A DNA stretch of 64,000 nt. Source: Nissolia schottii (lineage: Eukaryota; Streptophyta; Magnoliopsida; Fabales; Fabaceae). Below, one piece after another: positions 1 to 13,469 of the stretch. The DNA is taken from NCBI GenBank assembly GCA_003254905.1, contig QANU01017900.1:62001-126000 (forward strand), in the 5' to 3' direction. Position numbers and translations under genes: made by a program. The notes beneath the pieces are model-generated. The model did no database searches. It saw only the letters and a program-made list of their open reading frames with translations, and was not told the DNA's origin. The number at the start of each line of letters is the position of its first letter. Position 1 is the first letter of the stretch.

Positions 1-388
1 AATCAAAATCCTTTGGTACAAGCTCAATCCCCACCTAGCAGTGACAATTAGAAACAAATAGCCAATTATCAAATACTCAATGTCAAATTATAACCACGAG
101 AATAACAAGGTAATCAAGTCATAGACAAATGGGACAGTCGCATGGGTGTCTACATGTATCCATATGAACATATATTCGGAACAGTGGAATACTATGAATA
201 TATATTGGGCAATCACATTCAGATATTATCAAATACAAAACTAACAGTGGCAACAATATCGAAGTGGAAAATGCACCTCACTTTTGCACTTCCCTATCTA
301 TTTTCGTAGTTACTGGCATAAATTATACATATAATCAAGTTGTTCCAATGAACCATAAAATTTGACACTTATTTTTGACAATGGCTAT

Positions 389-440
<52 letters not shown>

Positions 441-521
441 CACAAGCGCTTAACTCCATTACAGTGCAAATAATATGCAAGACGCAACAGAATCTATGGA
501 TCTATTAACTACTAGAAGTAC
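1..521 (-). other. Intron of the REC-type gene with (TA)n
   Basis: A donor GTACTT follows the exon ending at 522, and no further exon of the family is recognisable down to base 1, so this stretch is read as intron. It holds a (TA)n microsatellite at about 392-438. The open frame that runs past 522 into this stretch is intronic read-through. Confidence 0.7.
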
Positions 522-3500
522 CTTGTGACACAAGCCACGTAAAATTGCAAACTTCCTCACATCCTTGTAATTTGAGCTGCTAAGATCCCAATTAAATCGT
601 TTCTTCAAAAATAACTCCAGCCATTTCCAAACCAAAGGGTGAACTTCACATGCTTTATCTAATTCTCTATTTTCAGGAACACCAAGCAGCAAATTCAATG
701 CACCAGCTATTGATGCAGCTATTTTGTCCTTGTCAACAACAGCAGAAATCACTGCCTGCAGGATGTGCTTGAAAGCTCGAACTATCATTTCATGAAGACA
801 AAGTGATTGTACGTGTGATAGTTTCTCAGAAAGCTTGACCTACAAAGAGAAGCAAAAGGAAAATATCATTAAACATGAAAAAACCTACATGAGTGATTCT
901 TAACATAATACAATAGTAGAAAGTTCAACGTAAGTAGAATTAGAAAGTAATCTAGTTTGGTAAGAACACTAACTGGCTAACATCTATTGAATCTGAAATC
1001 ACATTTCAGAGATAATAATAGTATTGTGGGGACGTTATTAAAATACTTACAACTTGCATTTAAAAATTGCGACCGTATAAGTTTTGAGAGGGCCAAACAC
1101 ATTCAATAACAAAGAAGAGTGAAAAAAGGGCTTTCCATTGTAGACATATCATTACAGCTGAACAAGATTCTGAACAAGATGCATGATAAGTTTAGAGCCC
1201 TCACAACTTGTCCAAGAGAACGCATTTGTAGACCCCTAGTATGCATAAAATCAGTTAGGGTGCGGCCATCAACTGGAGAGAGTTCCAATGAGCCAAAATC
1301 TGCTACCTGTATTGCATAATTAATAATAGTCTAAGAATCACAATAATTTTTGTACCTAGAAAGATTTTCAGAGAATCAACCATACAAATTTGTATCATTA
1401 CCAGTTTTGGGAGAGCAACATCAGTGTAATATTTCTGAGATAAATCAATCAAATCTTGTATAGACTGTAAATCAAGAGATAGTTTGGCTCAGTTCACTAA
1501 ATAAAATAATTTGGTTCAGTTGCTAGAAAACTCGGAGATACTTTGTTACAGCTAAAAGACTGTTTACCTTGCAGTGAAGTCCAGTCCCTGATTCTTTTAA
1601 ACGGGTAAAGGCTGCTTCAGATAACATCTCCTTCAGCACACGCTCATTCTCAGCTGCTGTAGTTTCATGCTGAGATTCTACCGAGGGAGCACTGTCAACC
1701 TCCCCATTACACACCACTGATTCAGATGCCAAATTAGAATTGGTTGAATCAGATTTCTTTTTATTATTCTTGAGAGCCTTAAGGGGTTTCCCAAGACCCT
1801 CGACCTTCATTTCATTTTTACCCTTCTCCAAAGATGGTTTCTTATCTTTATCGGTATTGTTTTGGTCTTGCAAATGCTGTATCCAGCAAGCTCCAAGTTC
1901 CCAACGTAGAAAATGGTCCAAACTTGGTTCCTCTTTCTCAAGCTTAGCAAGACTTTCTTTTATCAGTTTCTCCACAAAATCACAGGAAGCACTAAGCTCT
2001 TCGCTCTCAAGTGTTTGCATCTGAGTCATTTGTTTATGGTTCTCTGCTTGTGTTGTACTGTGAAGAAGCAATCTCAAACTGCAAAGAACAACAGAATGAT
2101 TACAGGCCCTATAATCATGTAATGAATGAGAATTGGATCAACCAAAATGGAAAATATATATATATATATAAAAAAATCAATAAATATCTATGTAAATATG
2201 AGGCAAGCTGAAAAGTTCTTCAGAATAAACAAAGAAACTCCCAACAAAAAGTCATTCCAAACAAATATAAAGGCAATACTTGTTAAGAGAAAAATGGGCT
2301 AAAATTCAGTTGGTTTCAAGTTTTTTTATGATGCCATGGTTTAAGAAACAACACCAAAAACTCACTCACAAATATTATTCCCACATATGTCAAGTAGCTT
2401 AGGCAAATAAGTTTGCAACTAAAAATATACAAAAGGGAAAACAGAGGTAGGAATTGCATTCTAGTGGATATGAGTATTATGTAAACTTGTAAACTATTGC
2501 AAGTGTGTAAGGTCGGATGGTTTGGGAACCTGTTAATGTTGAGTGCATTGGCACCACCCTCTGGCTGATCAATCGATTCAATATTCTGAAGTGATTGACG
2601 GTTCACGTTTTCGTTAACTCCACCCTCAACTTTCACAAAAACCACAAAGCCACAATACCTTACATTTATAAAACCTAAAGTGATAATGTCCTGCACATAA
2701 AATATGAAACATTGATCAGTTATATTAAAGGAAAAGAAGATGTCTTGAAGCAACAATGTTAACAGCCTTCATACATGGGCAGCAGTATTCTCATCAGCTG
2801 TAATTCCTTTCAGTAGATTTCGTTCGACTAGATCCTTTTCATTTACTCCTATGGCTTCGACTCCATCAATTTTAGTATCAATCTTGCAGCTTGCAAGAGA
2901 ACTGTCCTTCAACACTTTTACACTCAAGTCACCTACTTTCTCCACGTAAACAATATCATTTTCTCGAACAGAGCAACTAAAATTGGGCTCTTCCATTACA
3001 TGCTTAACAGCCTTGATGGCTCTGAAAATCGCAACATCGACAAATAGGCTGTGCAGAAGGAATGCTTTTCGATCGCGAACTTGTCTTTCTTCTGCCGTCT
3101 TGCAAGGCATGGACGTGATAAATGAAAACTCATCCGCCCATGGAAACAAATCAAACTTTTCATCTCTTCCCAAACCGCCGCCATTTCCTCCCCAAGTTTC
3201 GTCCTCCACAGGAAGCGGAGGGAAATCAGATGGCGCTTGTGCTGAAACCGGAGGAACAAGCCATGTGTTTGCTCTGAAACCATAGGGAAGATTCCCAAAC
3301 TGCAGATAAATTAAAAAGAGGAAGAAAGCATAGATAAGTTGAAAGGTTAATGAAAATGAGCAAGATATAAAAGGACCAATATACAAGTCATGAACATGAT
3401 CAGTGGTTTCTCCTCACGAATTACAGCAAATTTTACAGTATGAATAAGATATAAGATATGTAAACAAACCAAAAGTTTTTACTTTACCTTGTTCCGTTCT

Positions 3501-6500
3501 GAAAACGCCTTCAAGAGATCATCGTAAGCCTGAAAATTCAAAAAATAAAATTTTACCAAGCTATAACTAGCTTAAACCAAAGCACCATCAACAGAAATGT
3601 TGAAACAATGCCATCTTTAAATTTCATGTCACTTTTTTTTCTGTCTCTCATTGGAGCCTTATTGCGAGTGAGAATGTCTTGTTCTATTCTATTCACATTT
3701 CTCGACGCTTCAATTTTGTGGATTGTGATCATTTGTCACTTTTACTACACTATTAACGAAACTATTGATGTGTCAAATTATGAAACGTAACAGAGCAAGA
3801 CAAACTTTTGTTATTTGCTCTAAGAAAACACAAGAACTTCTCCATTTCCACGCGTTAGATTTGTATCCATAGGGAACACTAACATTGTCAAAAGCTCTAC
3901 TGAGCTGCCTCAGCAAATCGACCAGACTGTGACACAGAATCCGCTGCTTGCCAACACTGTAAAACCCCTTCCTGCAAGCTTCAACGTGCACCACTTTCCC
4001 GTTACAAACCTTAACCTGATATTGCCAATCACAAAAACAAAAAAAACTCATTTCAATTTCAGATACAAGCTAAACAATCTATCGAATGTTCACAATCAAC
4101 CCTTAATTTATGTTTGGTTACATAATTTATCCACTTTTTTATTTCCAAACATCGTCACGATGATTCAAAGACGAGAAACTTACGTCGAGCGAGAAGAGGT
4201 GCTCCTCCTCCGATATCTCCTCCACGCGCCTACTCGCCGCCCTCTTAATATCTGCACCAAATTCCACTCACTCGCTTCAGTATACCACAATCGCGTAGTA
4301 AAGGTAGTTATAGTTAGTTTACATACCAAACAAAAAAGTTTAGTTACAGTTTGTTATCTGATTAGTTACATGAGAGATATTCCGGTACGTGCACATGCAG
4401 CACGAGCTGATACACACTCCAACTAGTATATATACACACATTCAAGTAGATAATCTTCATTTTCTCACTCTAATCAAAATGCGAAGAGAAAAAACAAAAT
4501 CACTGAAAAGATGAACATAGAAGAGAGAGAGAGAGAGAGGTGTTACATTGGAGGGGGGGAGTGAGATGTGAGAGAGAGAAGAACTCGTAGAAGCTTCCAA
4601 GCTTGGGGGAGGAGTGGCTTATCTCGCCGTCGACTTCAGCCGCAGCTGCCGCCGCCGGATCTTTCGGCGGTTGTTTCTCCGGCAGCGATTGAGGCTTACC
4701 GGACTTTGGAGTTGTTGCGGCGGTCGGATTCTTCGGTTGCGGCGGCGGTGATGGCGGAGCCGAGGGGCCGAAGGCGGTGGTGCAGGCGACGATGTCGAGG
4801 AGCCTTCTGACGTGCTCCTCTGCTCGAGCTTCGTCGTAGTCCTCTGCGAGTTGAAAAATCGAGGTGAGGAACAAGGTGACTTAAACGACGTCGTATCCAT
4901 AATTCTTCTATTTTTATTTTTGGCATAGCCAAAATAAGACAAACGAATTACCGCGAAAATTTCAAAAAGAATCGGTAATTCTTTTTTTTTTTTTTTTTTT
5001 TTGGTTATGAAAATAGTGTTATTTTTTTAATAGATTAATTAATATCAATTAATAATATAGTACCTTCAACCAAAGTGAGGGTGCAGGGTTTCAGTGCGGA
5101 CACATCCACCGTGTCCTTCAAACGGGGGCCCCTTACCTGTAAAATAAAGAGTGTGGTTATGAAAACAGTCAAAATACAACTTAAGAAAACACAAAAAAAA
5201 AAAAAAAATAATAATAATAATAATACGTGTTTTATGATTTCTTCCATTAAATTCAGATGAAATTATGTGTAATGAATTGTCCCAATAAAAAATAAATTGT
5301 AAAATCCGATGTTATTGTGCTATATATATATATATATACACACACACTTTTGTTTTATTCACTTATTGTGTTGTGTATTGAAATTCAAACTTGGTCATAC
5401 CCAAATCAGTAATTTCTCCATTAATAAAATGTTAAATACAAAATCATCATATTTTATATCGAAATTAAACTTGAACTTCCAACTACTTTGTAACATTAAT
5501 CGTTGAATGAACCTTCAGAATTAGCATTACATGAAAGAAGAAAAAGAAAAATGTTGTCATCCATATTATTTTAATGAGGTAAGTATTTATTTATTGATTT
5601 TCTGATTTGACTATTTTTTTTTGGTAGACTTCTGATTTGAATATTGTGTCACCTAATATATACCAACTATATAGGTTTGTTTTTGTAGGTTATTTAAGAT
5701 GATGTATGTTTTGTATTGGTTCCTTATGTCTAGCGTTGTGTCAAATAGAAGTCAAACATGTTGACATTCATCCGGCGGCATGTCTTGTGTCATGTCTCTA
5801 ATTCATAAGAAATGTTATTGGCCGCTGTTACATAACACACGGCACGTTATTTATAATTGAATTAATTTTAATACAATATAAAATTTATTAAAATTTTATT
5901 TAATAATAAATAATATATGTATCAACATAATATTTCATATCAAATGAATTTAAATAACAAAATCTAATTGAATTGCTTTGTGAATGGATAGTGACAACGA
6001 AAATATATATACTACTATACAGTAGTTCCTTGTACGGCACTAATGAATGGTTCAAATTAAGATAACATGTATTATGAGTTTATCAAAAATAAAAAAATAA
6101 TAATAATAATAATAATAATTGGTACACAATTTAATTACCTCATGCGATAGAGAAAAATTTGTGATGTAACACGTCTCTGTATTCACCGATAACAGACGAT
6201 GAACATCTATTATTCTGTCCGTTGATATTCCCTAATTCAAATTCCAGAAAACAAATAAATAAATAAACAAAAATTAGGAATTTATATTTCAATAAATATT
6301 CAAGCTACGCAAAGAGAAATTAGGCTCAAATCAAAGGTGTGTATTTTGGTTTATTGAAAATCTAGTCCTTCAAATTTTTGTCTATATGTTACATAGTGTC
6401 AAAATGATATTTTACAGCCACACACTTGTGTTGCATGGACAACGTCATCGTGTGCACGCCTCTACTTGTTGTGGCGTAAAGCCCAAAAAAAAAAAGGTAG

Positions 6501-7321
6501 GTTTTTAAATTGAATAAATTAGGCAAAAAAGGTTTTTAAGAAATTAAGAACTTTTGGTGCTTGTTATAAGCATCACAACACAAGTAATGATGGTAATTAA
6601 TTGGTAGGTTGCCATAATAGCTAAATCTAATAATAAAATTTCTGGTTAAGTGAGTTAAATTAGTGTTTGGTTGGCATTCTAAACAAAAAATACAAAAACA
6701 TAAGGAATAAAAACATATTTAAAGAAGATGACAAAAATAGAAAAATTCAAAAGAAGGACGCATATGTGTTGTCCTTGCATTTCCATAATTTTTGTATTAA
6801 ATACTTACCAAACACTACTTAACTAATGGTTGAACACTTTTCGAGCTTATAATATTATATTAATACCAACAAAGTATAAAGTTCAGCACTAATAGGCACA
6901 ATCTACAGAAGAAGAAAAAAAAAAGATACCTATGAGAATCATGGCAAAACAGAACACAAGGTCGTTGCCAATATAGCTTAGTCAATGCACAAATGAACAT
7001 CCAAAGCATGTGACAAATGTTAAAGGAAAATTATTTTAATCTCTTCACCAAATTAATTTAAACTAGACCAAACATACCTTGAGAACAACATGAGTTTCAT
7101 CCACAAGGTTCACAGTGATGTCTATGACAACCGGAAGAACTGGGGAAAAAAAATTACACACATAAAAACAATTTCAACGGAGTCTTCAAATTAAGTGCTT
7201 ATGCACCATAATTGAATTTAATATGAACAACGTATAATTCAAATAAGAAATTATTGTTACCCTTCTCTTCCTTCTTCTTCTTCTCTCCCTTGGCCTTTCC
7301 ACGAGTGTTTCTTGGTGCCAT
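522..7321 (-). CDS. REC/TSS-type clustered-mitochondria (CLU) family protein, N-terminal 836 codons (3' part off the left edge)
   Basis: The coding exons, read on the minus strand, are 7261-7321, 7078-7139, 6139-6231, 5064-5136, 4547-4843, 4184-4251, 3884-4015, 3488-3529, 2775-3299, 2530-2690, 1568-2078, 1402-1464, 1205-1306 and 522-839. They total 2508 nt (836 codons) in frame, all with GT-AG introns. The protein starts [20 protein letters not shown], a basic Lys-rich head, followed by a ubiquitin-like CLU-N region (about 20-110), a Pro/Ala-rich linker, and a CLU block from about 277 ([16 protein letters not shown], then WGGNGGG and [10 protein letters not shown]). The last exon holds the start of the eIF3-p135-like region. 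Family members are about 1700-1800 aa, so roughly half is here. Arabidopsis REC1-3/TSS are cytosolic-nuclear proteins that set chloroplast compartment size. I cannot tell which paralogue this is. The start is the first ATG after a 5'-UTR intron. Confidence 0.93.
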
Positions 7322-8260
7322 TTTCAGATTCCCTTTGAGATTGAACAAAACTGAACTTGAAGCTTTCCGGCACTACACATATATATACACATAGAAAATA
7401 TATATTAGATATTATAACTATAATATCATTAAGCTAGAAATACAAATATGAAATACCTCCATAATCTCATATGTATTAAAGTAATTCAATCTCGAAGCTT
7501 AAAATTCTAAGAGCATTCGGCATATATAAGAGAGCTCAAAAGCCAATAAAAAAATGAAATAAGGAAAACAAATGCAAAGAAACTTCATGCTAATTGAATA
7601 TACACTACATCACCGGAAACAACAACAACTAAGCTTTACCCCCCCCCCAATAAACAGTAAACAGGGTTCAATTCAATACATGTTGCAGAGTTGCAAAAAA
7701 AAAAAAAATGGAAAACAAATGCAAAGAAATTTATATGTTAATTGAGATATAAACACTTAAACACCGGCAATATCAATAACAACTAAGTCTTATTTTATTA
7801 AAGAATTTAATTGAATGTGTTGCAGAGTTGCAAAAAATGAAACAAGGAAAACAAATGCAAAGAAATTTATATGTTAATTGAAATATAAACACCACATAAA
7901 CAACAACTAAACTTTATCTCATAAGCGATACGAAGAGTTGCGAAAATTACCGAAGTAACCAAAAGAAGGAGCTTTATGAGACTTTGGCTATTGAATTAAC
8001 CTCAAAAGCACCGAGTGACAGAGACAGAGAAGGGTCCTTTAATGCATTTGCTGAGGTTGTTAGCCACCAAGTATAAATTGAAAATGAAGTATTTCTGATT
8101 GAAAAATGAAAAAAGAAAAGAGAAATGGGGGGTTTCAGAGTTCAAAGGGTAATAGATAGAGTGTTTGTTTTTTTGAATTGGAGCTCTCATCCACCAGAAG
8201 GTAAGGGGCAAAAAATGATAAGAGGAGGAAGCAAAATGGCAGAGGAAGAAGCACAAATAT
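7322..8260 (-). other. 5' leader of the REC-type gene, with a 5'-UTR intron
   Basis: Upstream of the ATG at 7321 an acceptor (TGTAG then TGCCGGAAAG on the minus strand) lies near 7374. A plausible donor (CG then GTAATTTT) lies near 7948. This gives a 5'-UTR intron of about 575 bp and a leader exon of about 7950-8250. Intron limits are inferred from splice signals only. Confidence 0.55.
7553..7935. repeat. Three imperfect tandem copies in the REC leader intron
   Basis: The phrase GGAAAACAAATGCAAAGAAA recurs at about 7563, 7710 and 7845. Each copy is followed by a similar run (TTATATGTTAATTGA, AACAACTAA, GTTGCAGAGTTGCAAAA), giving units of about 110-155 bp. Poly-C and poly-A slippage tracts sit inside the first two units. 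Confidence 0.75.
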
Positions 8261-11200
8261 AGAGGATGGTGTGATAAGGAAGGTAGGGCTGAGATTCAAT
8301 GGTCAGAAATGATAAATTGGCATTTTATGGCAGCTTGTTGATGATGATGCAGGCTAATTATAAATATTTTTTTTTTGTATTTATGTGCCTTTTTTTTTCC
8401 TAATTAGTTTTTCTATAAGAAAATTGGTAAGCTAAATATCCTTATAGTTTTTATTAGGTATTGATACTCCATTAATAATTTGAATTAATAAAATATTTAG
8501 CTAAATCTTAAACACCGTAATATTGATATATTTAAATTTTATGAGATATCAAAATAAACTTAATACGAAGATAATTTTTTTCGAATTGGTGAAATTACTT
8601 TCACTAGGGCATTTAATAGTGAATATATTTTCTACAATTACACGTGGTCTGTAGTGTAAATAGTATTATTGGAATACAATTAATACTATTTTAAAATGTG
8701 AATTAAACAAAAGTTCTCAAACCATAAATTTTTTAATCAGAAAACGGATGCAAAAAAATTATTTAAGTAATCTAGCATTTCTTCCTTCTTCTTTTTTTTA
8801 GGATTTTATTCTTTTACTTTTGGAATCCATTGGCTGCTGCAAATATAGTGGCAGGGAAGAGGGGACCACTGCATAGAGAGGGTCCACGTTCCACACAGGC
8901 AAACCTCATTATTAGCATTAAATATTTTCTATTTTTTATTTATTAATCGCGTAATCACTAATAAATATACTCAATAACATAACTATACGAAAAATACTTG
9001 ACGGTTGACAAAGGTAGTTAAGGAGCGGGCTTGCATCTCAGAAAAATGCGAATTCAATTTTCTTTATCGGTATTAAGGTTAATTTGGTGAATGCTCCTTC
9101 CATTTTAAAATATCTTTTACAAATAATAATTTATAAGTATTTCTATAAACATTTAAAAAGTCTAATAATATATCTTAATCTTTTCAAAAGTGACTAGTAT
9201 TAAATCTGCATAAACTTATCAAATAGTGTTTGCTTGTATATTTTTGCCCATCTTGTCCTTTATCTATAAGAATTATGCTATTATATATAGAATTGAGTTG
9301 ATGGTAAAACCTTTGCATAATAGTATACTGGTTATTAAATTTTATAATACGTACGTACATGTTTGTATTTTAAGTAGTTTAAATAATAAATATGTATGTT
9401 ATTACAAAATAATTTATCATATTAGATCATATAATCCATCAATATGTTATATTAAATCATGAAATGATTTAAAAAATTAATGAATTTAATTATAAAAATT
9501 ATTAAAAAATAGATAAATTAAGTATCATGGGATATTTACCTCATGGAGTAGTTAAGAAATTACCTTTTTCAATATCAAATCTCTTCAAACAAATTAATAG
9601 TCAAGAATAATAAAAAAAATTATTAGTCAAAAGTTATGAATAGTCTTATGTAGTGACATGTGAAACACAATGTTGGAGTTGAAGTAATTAATTATAACTA
9701 CGTCCAGAAATTGTACTTTGAATTTGAGCCTCAAACAAAATTAAATCCCACCATAAATTAAATATCACTAAAAAATCATTGATTTCTTGTCTTTTATATG
9801 TTTTTTAAATAATGTGAATTAAAATTAATATTACCTTCGTCTACTCTTAGATATCATTTTTTATTTAAATTTTTGTTCAAAATTAGTTATCGTTTAATTA
9901 GAATTAAGCAAGTATTAATAATTATCTTTTTAACTATACCCTTATTTATTATAAATTTTTAACTATTGTATTAATTACATTATAATTTTTCATAATAATC
10001 TCTCCCACTAATTGAAAGATTATTTAGGCTAAGTGTTTGATATTTTCTTTAAGTAAGTATAAATTAATTATTTTCTTAATTTGTGTGCATTTGTCAAAAG
10101 TGAATATTTATTCTAATTTTTTGTTTTGAAAAATGTGATTTTCATTCTCATCGGAATGCAAAGCACAGTCCATGTTTTAGTTGAAAAATGTAGTTTAAGA
10201 TTTGAACTTGTGCTAATAAGTATTTTAAGAGCACTGAAAACCAAAAAAAATTATTAAAAATATCAAATTATTAGTTCTTGCATTGAATGTATTGAAAACT
10301 TTCAAACTTTTCATTTTAAACTCCATAACAAGTGTCCTACGGGCACTCATTAGTTTTTTTCTTGATATTTATCTCATATATATATATATATATATCAATT
10401 AATGTTAATGTTTTCTTTTCAAGAATTTTTTTATCTGAAAAAAATTAAACATGATGTCTAAATTTAAAAAAAAAAAAAGTAAAAGTGGGAGAGAGCAAAG
10501 AAAAGAAAGAATAATGAATAATGACACATATAAAACATTCAAGAGTTACATTTTTTTCATAATTAATTAGATCCTTACATTAATTATAGAGTTTAATTGT
10601 TATACCTAATACTAATATCTTTAATTTGACATAAATTTGATTATGTCGATAACAATTTAAATATTTGACTGTTACAAGATGAATTACCATCATATTATAA
10701 CTCACATCACATGTGATTTATTTAATATATGTTAAGTTTTTTCTTGTCCCTTCTCAATTTATGGCACCATCTACCACCGAGCACACGTGGAGCAATATAC
10801 AGAGATTTGTTCTAATTTAACCAGAGACAATTATATATGTGAGTTCAAGGTATGGATATGTGCAATTACATTAAAATTCAAAAGGAAAAACAGTCGCTCT
10901 AGGGATCCTAATTGGTTCGAGTATGATTGTTTCTGATAAGAGATTGCATTTTGCAATGTTAGTGAAAACGAGTTGAGATGAAGAAGAAGGCCACGTTGCA
11001 TGCACATATATGGTGAGAATTATTAAATATTCATGCATAGCATTTATGCAAGAAAATAAAATTAGTTGCAAAAAAAAAAATCGAAAAGAACATGAAGAGT
11101 GAAAGAAAGAAATAATAAAAGAAAAAGTAACACCAATTTTCCCCCCTTTGTCTTATTAGTTAGCCGTACCAATGGAAAGATAAGAAAAAAAAAAGCCGTG

Positions 11201-11790
11201 GGTGCCATGCCCCTTTGATTATGGAATCAAAAAGTGAAATTGTTACTCTCAATTTATTTATTTATTTGAATATATCGTTAATCATATCTATCCAAGAAGA
11301 TGTTCATCTTCGAAATTCATTGACTTTTTATTTTATTTTCTTATTTTATTTTCACCGTTCTATTAATCTTTTTTTTTTTGTCTCCCATAAACATCAATGT
11401 CTCTCTTCCCGTTTTTGATATTATTTTATTGAATATCATCACCACCTAACACAATCAAATTAACATATGCATGTGATTAATTTATTTCATTTTTAGTTTT
11501 TACCTAATGTTCCCATACGTGGCTCCAAGACTAAAAGGTTCATGACTCATATTAACAATTATCTTTAGGAAAATTTGAACTTCGAACAGTACATATCTAA
11601 AAAAATACAAAATTTGAACAACGATTATTTCTCTGAAAGTGCATATCTCAACCCTCTTTACTGTACATTATGTGTGTGAATACTTGTCTCCCCACCAAGC
11701 ATACATGTCACGCTCATTATTGTTTCCTTTTCTTTCTTTCTTTTTTTTTTTTTTGTCAAAGTGGCATATTAATTGCACCATCGATTGTTC
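8261..11790. other. AT-rich intergenic spacer
   Basis: No gene is seen. The stretch holds poly-A/T runs, a (TA)n tract near 10377-10395 and one MITE, annotated separately. Short open frames have no recognisable similarity and no splice context. Confidence 0.7.
9833..10125 (+). mobile_element. Stowaway/Tourist-like MITE remnant, copy 1
   Basis: The stretch beginning TTACCTTCGTCTACTCTTA is clearly homologous, in reverse orientation, to 26690-26910. Shared blocks include ATTGTATTAATTACATT, GATATTTTCTTTAAG (GATGTTTTCTTTAAG in the other copy) and CATTTGTCAAA. Its edge resembles the 'CTCC-TCCGTC' ends of plant Stowaway MITEs. Exact ends and target duplication are not resolved. Confidence 0.6.
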
Positions 11791-11794
11791 ATTT

Positions 11795-12240
11795 AAAGTT
11801 TAAGGTTTAGGGTTGTCATAGACTTCCGCACATGGCCCAATAGACCCAAAGGGTAAATTTGCAATCCATGGGTTAGGAGATTCGAGTAAGTCAATTCAAT
11901 GACGTCCAACGATAGCATGAATGGTTGGCACCCTAAAAAAGCTAACTTAGCCCTCCGATGGTGGGACCCATCCAAGGAAGCTTCTTATCCAATTAGGACA
12001 ACCGTCTCAATTGGGGTATAAATAGTCAGGTTACAAGGTAAGTCATCAACCATTTTTTGTTATCCCTAAATCTAATTGAACATTTATTTACTTAAACATT
12101 GGAGTTCATGCAAATACCCATGCCGCCATGCCGAACCTCTGAGGAAGAAGAGATCACACCGCAAAAGGAATCCTCTCATACCTAGTCGATACAAGGGTTT
12201 AACATTTTATATTTAGGCACATAAACATTCACAATAAAAT
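11795..12240 (+). mobile_element. LTR fragment (promoter and leader part)
   Basis: A TATA box (TATAAATAG near 12017) is followed by a leader whose layout (ACTTAAACATTGGAG, then CATGCAAATACCC, GCCGCCATGCC and AGATCACACCGC) resembles the R-U5 part of widespread plant retrotransposon LTRs (typically '...ACTTGAGCGTCGGAGTG..TTTGCAGGTACC'). No matching second LTR, internal domain or clean ends are seen. Confidence 0.45.
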
Positions 12241-13132
12241 TAGATTGTATAAACTTTATTTAAAACAGATCATTTATTTATAAGTCACATTAACTTTATT
12301 GTGAATGTGTGTTTTTAATTACTGACTAATATTCGATTGACCTTTGACCTTCTCAATTACGTTCAATTTAAAGAGTATAAAAAAAATTCTCTTAAGGGTG
12401 CAGGTGGTCTCTTCTAACACATATATTGTTCGAACTCAATATCACTAATTAAAGAATTGAAACTCACTAGAACTCCAACCAATCATATGTTAAATATATT
12501 GAAATATGAGACATTAAACTTGGGTGAATTGAAAATTTTCTTTATCGATATATAGTTGATGCCAGCACCAATTTCACACCTATATTGTCACAATAATTTG
12601 TCTTGCACATGTGTCTTGTATGTAATCTTGGAGGAAGTAGGATCTATAGCCAAAAAATAAAAATGCATACAATAATGGCAAAGTCTTGTTTCTCATTATT
12701 ACTATCCTCTTTGCCTCAACATTGTTGTGCATTCCCTACAGCAAATTAACTTTTTGTGTCTCCAGCATTGCTGGCCATATGTATAGAAGAATATGGCCCT
12801 AATAATTTCTAGAATATATTTTTTAATTAATATAATAATTTTGTGGAAACAATATATATCCAAATTGAAGTCAATGAAAATAGGGTTTCAATCTTCTACG
12901 TTTGAGCTAAATGGATGTGCAACATGCGAGTGGATAACCCACCATGGAGGAGAGCTTGACATAGACCATTATCCAATATTTTGACTCCTTAAATTGTAGT
13001 TTTTTTCAACCATTTTTTCAAATATGTGACTATAACTTTGAAATTATTGTTTTGTATAATTATTTTTAAAATTATTTTCGTTCATTGTGTTTTCTTTGTC
13101 AAATGAAACTTGTAATCTGTATGTTTATATTA

Positions 13133-13167
<35 letters not shown>

Positions 13168-13295
13168 CACATATATANTTTATGCATAATTTAACAAATT
13201 TTTATGTCATCTTGAATAGCTATACAGGCTTGAAATTTTAAAAATAAAAAGACAATTTTAATAAGATGGGTACGCTATTTTATTGTGAGTGTGAG
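12241..13295. other. AT-rich spacer with (TA)n and one unresolved base
   Basis: No gene is recognised. A (TA)n microsatellite covers about 13134-13163, with an N at 13178. A 63-codon frame at 12793-12984 has no recognisable domain. Confidence 0.7.
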
Positions 13296-13469
13296 TGTTT
13301 AAAAAGTCTCACATTAGTTGGTGATGGACTAAATAAGTTGTATATAAGTGGAAGGATTCATAGACTCATTAAGGTTTTGAATAAAGATGTGATGTTCAGC
13401 CTGCTTGTATGGTTTCTTATTTAGCCCATCGATATCAATCTTCCCAATTTTGGGCTCTCCTGTCTAACA
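13296..13469 (+). mobile_element. TRIM- or copia-like short LTR (candidate)
   Basis: About 174 bp run from TGTTTAAAAAGTCTCACATT to GGGCTCTCCTGTCTAACA, that is TG...CA ends. A TATATAAG box at 13341-13348 lies about 30 bp after the CTCACATT element. This layout is common in short plant LTRs. No target-site duplication is convincing, so it may be truncated. Confidence 0.4.

Noticed and set aside
3929..4426. 165-codon plus-strand frame
   Set aside because: It overlaps two REC exons and introns on the opposite strand and has no recognisable domain.
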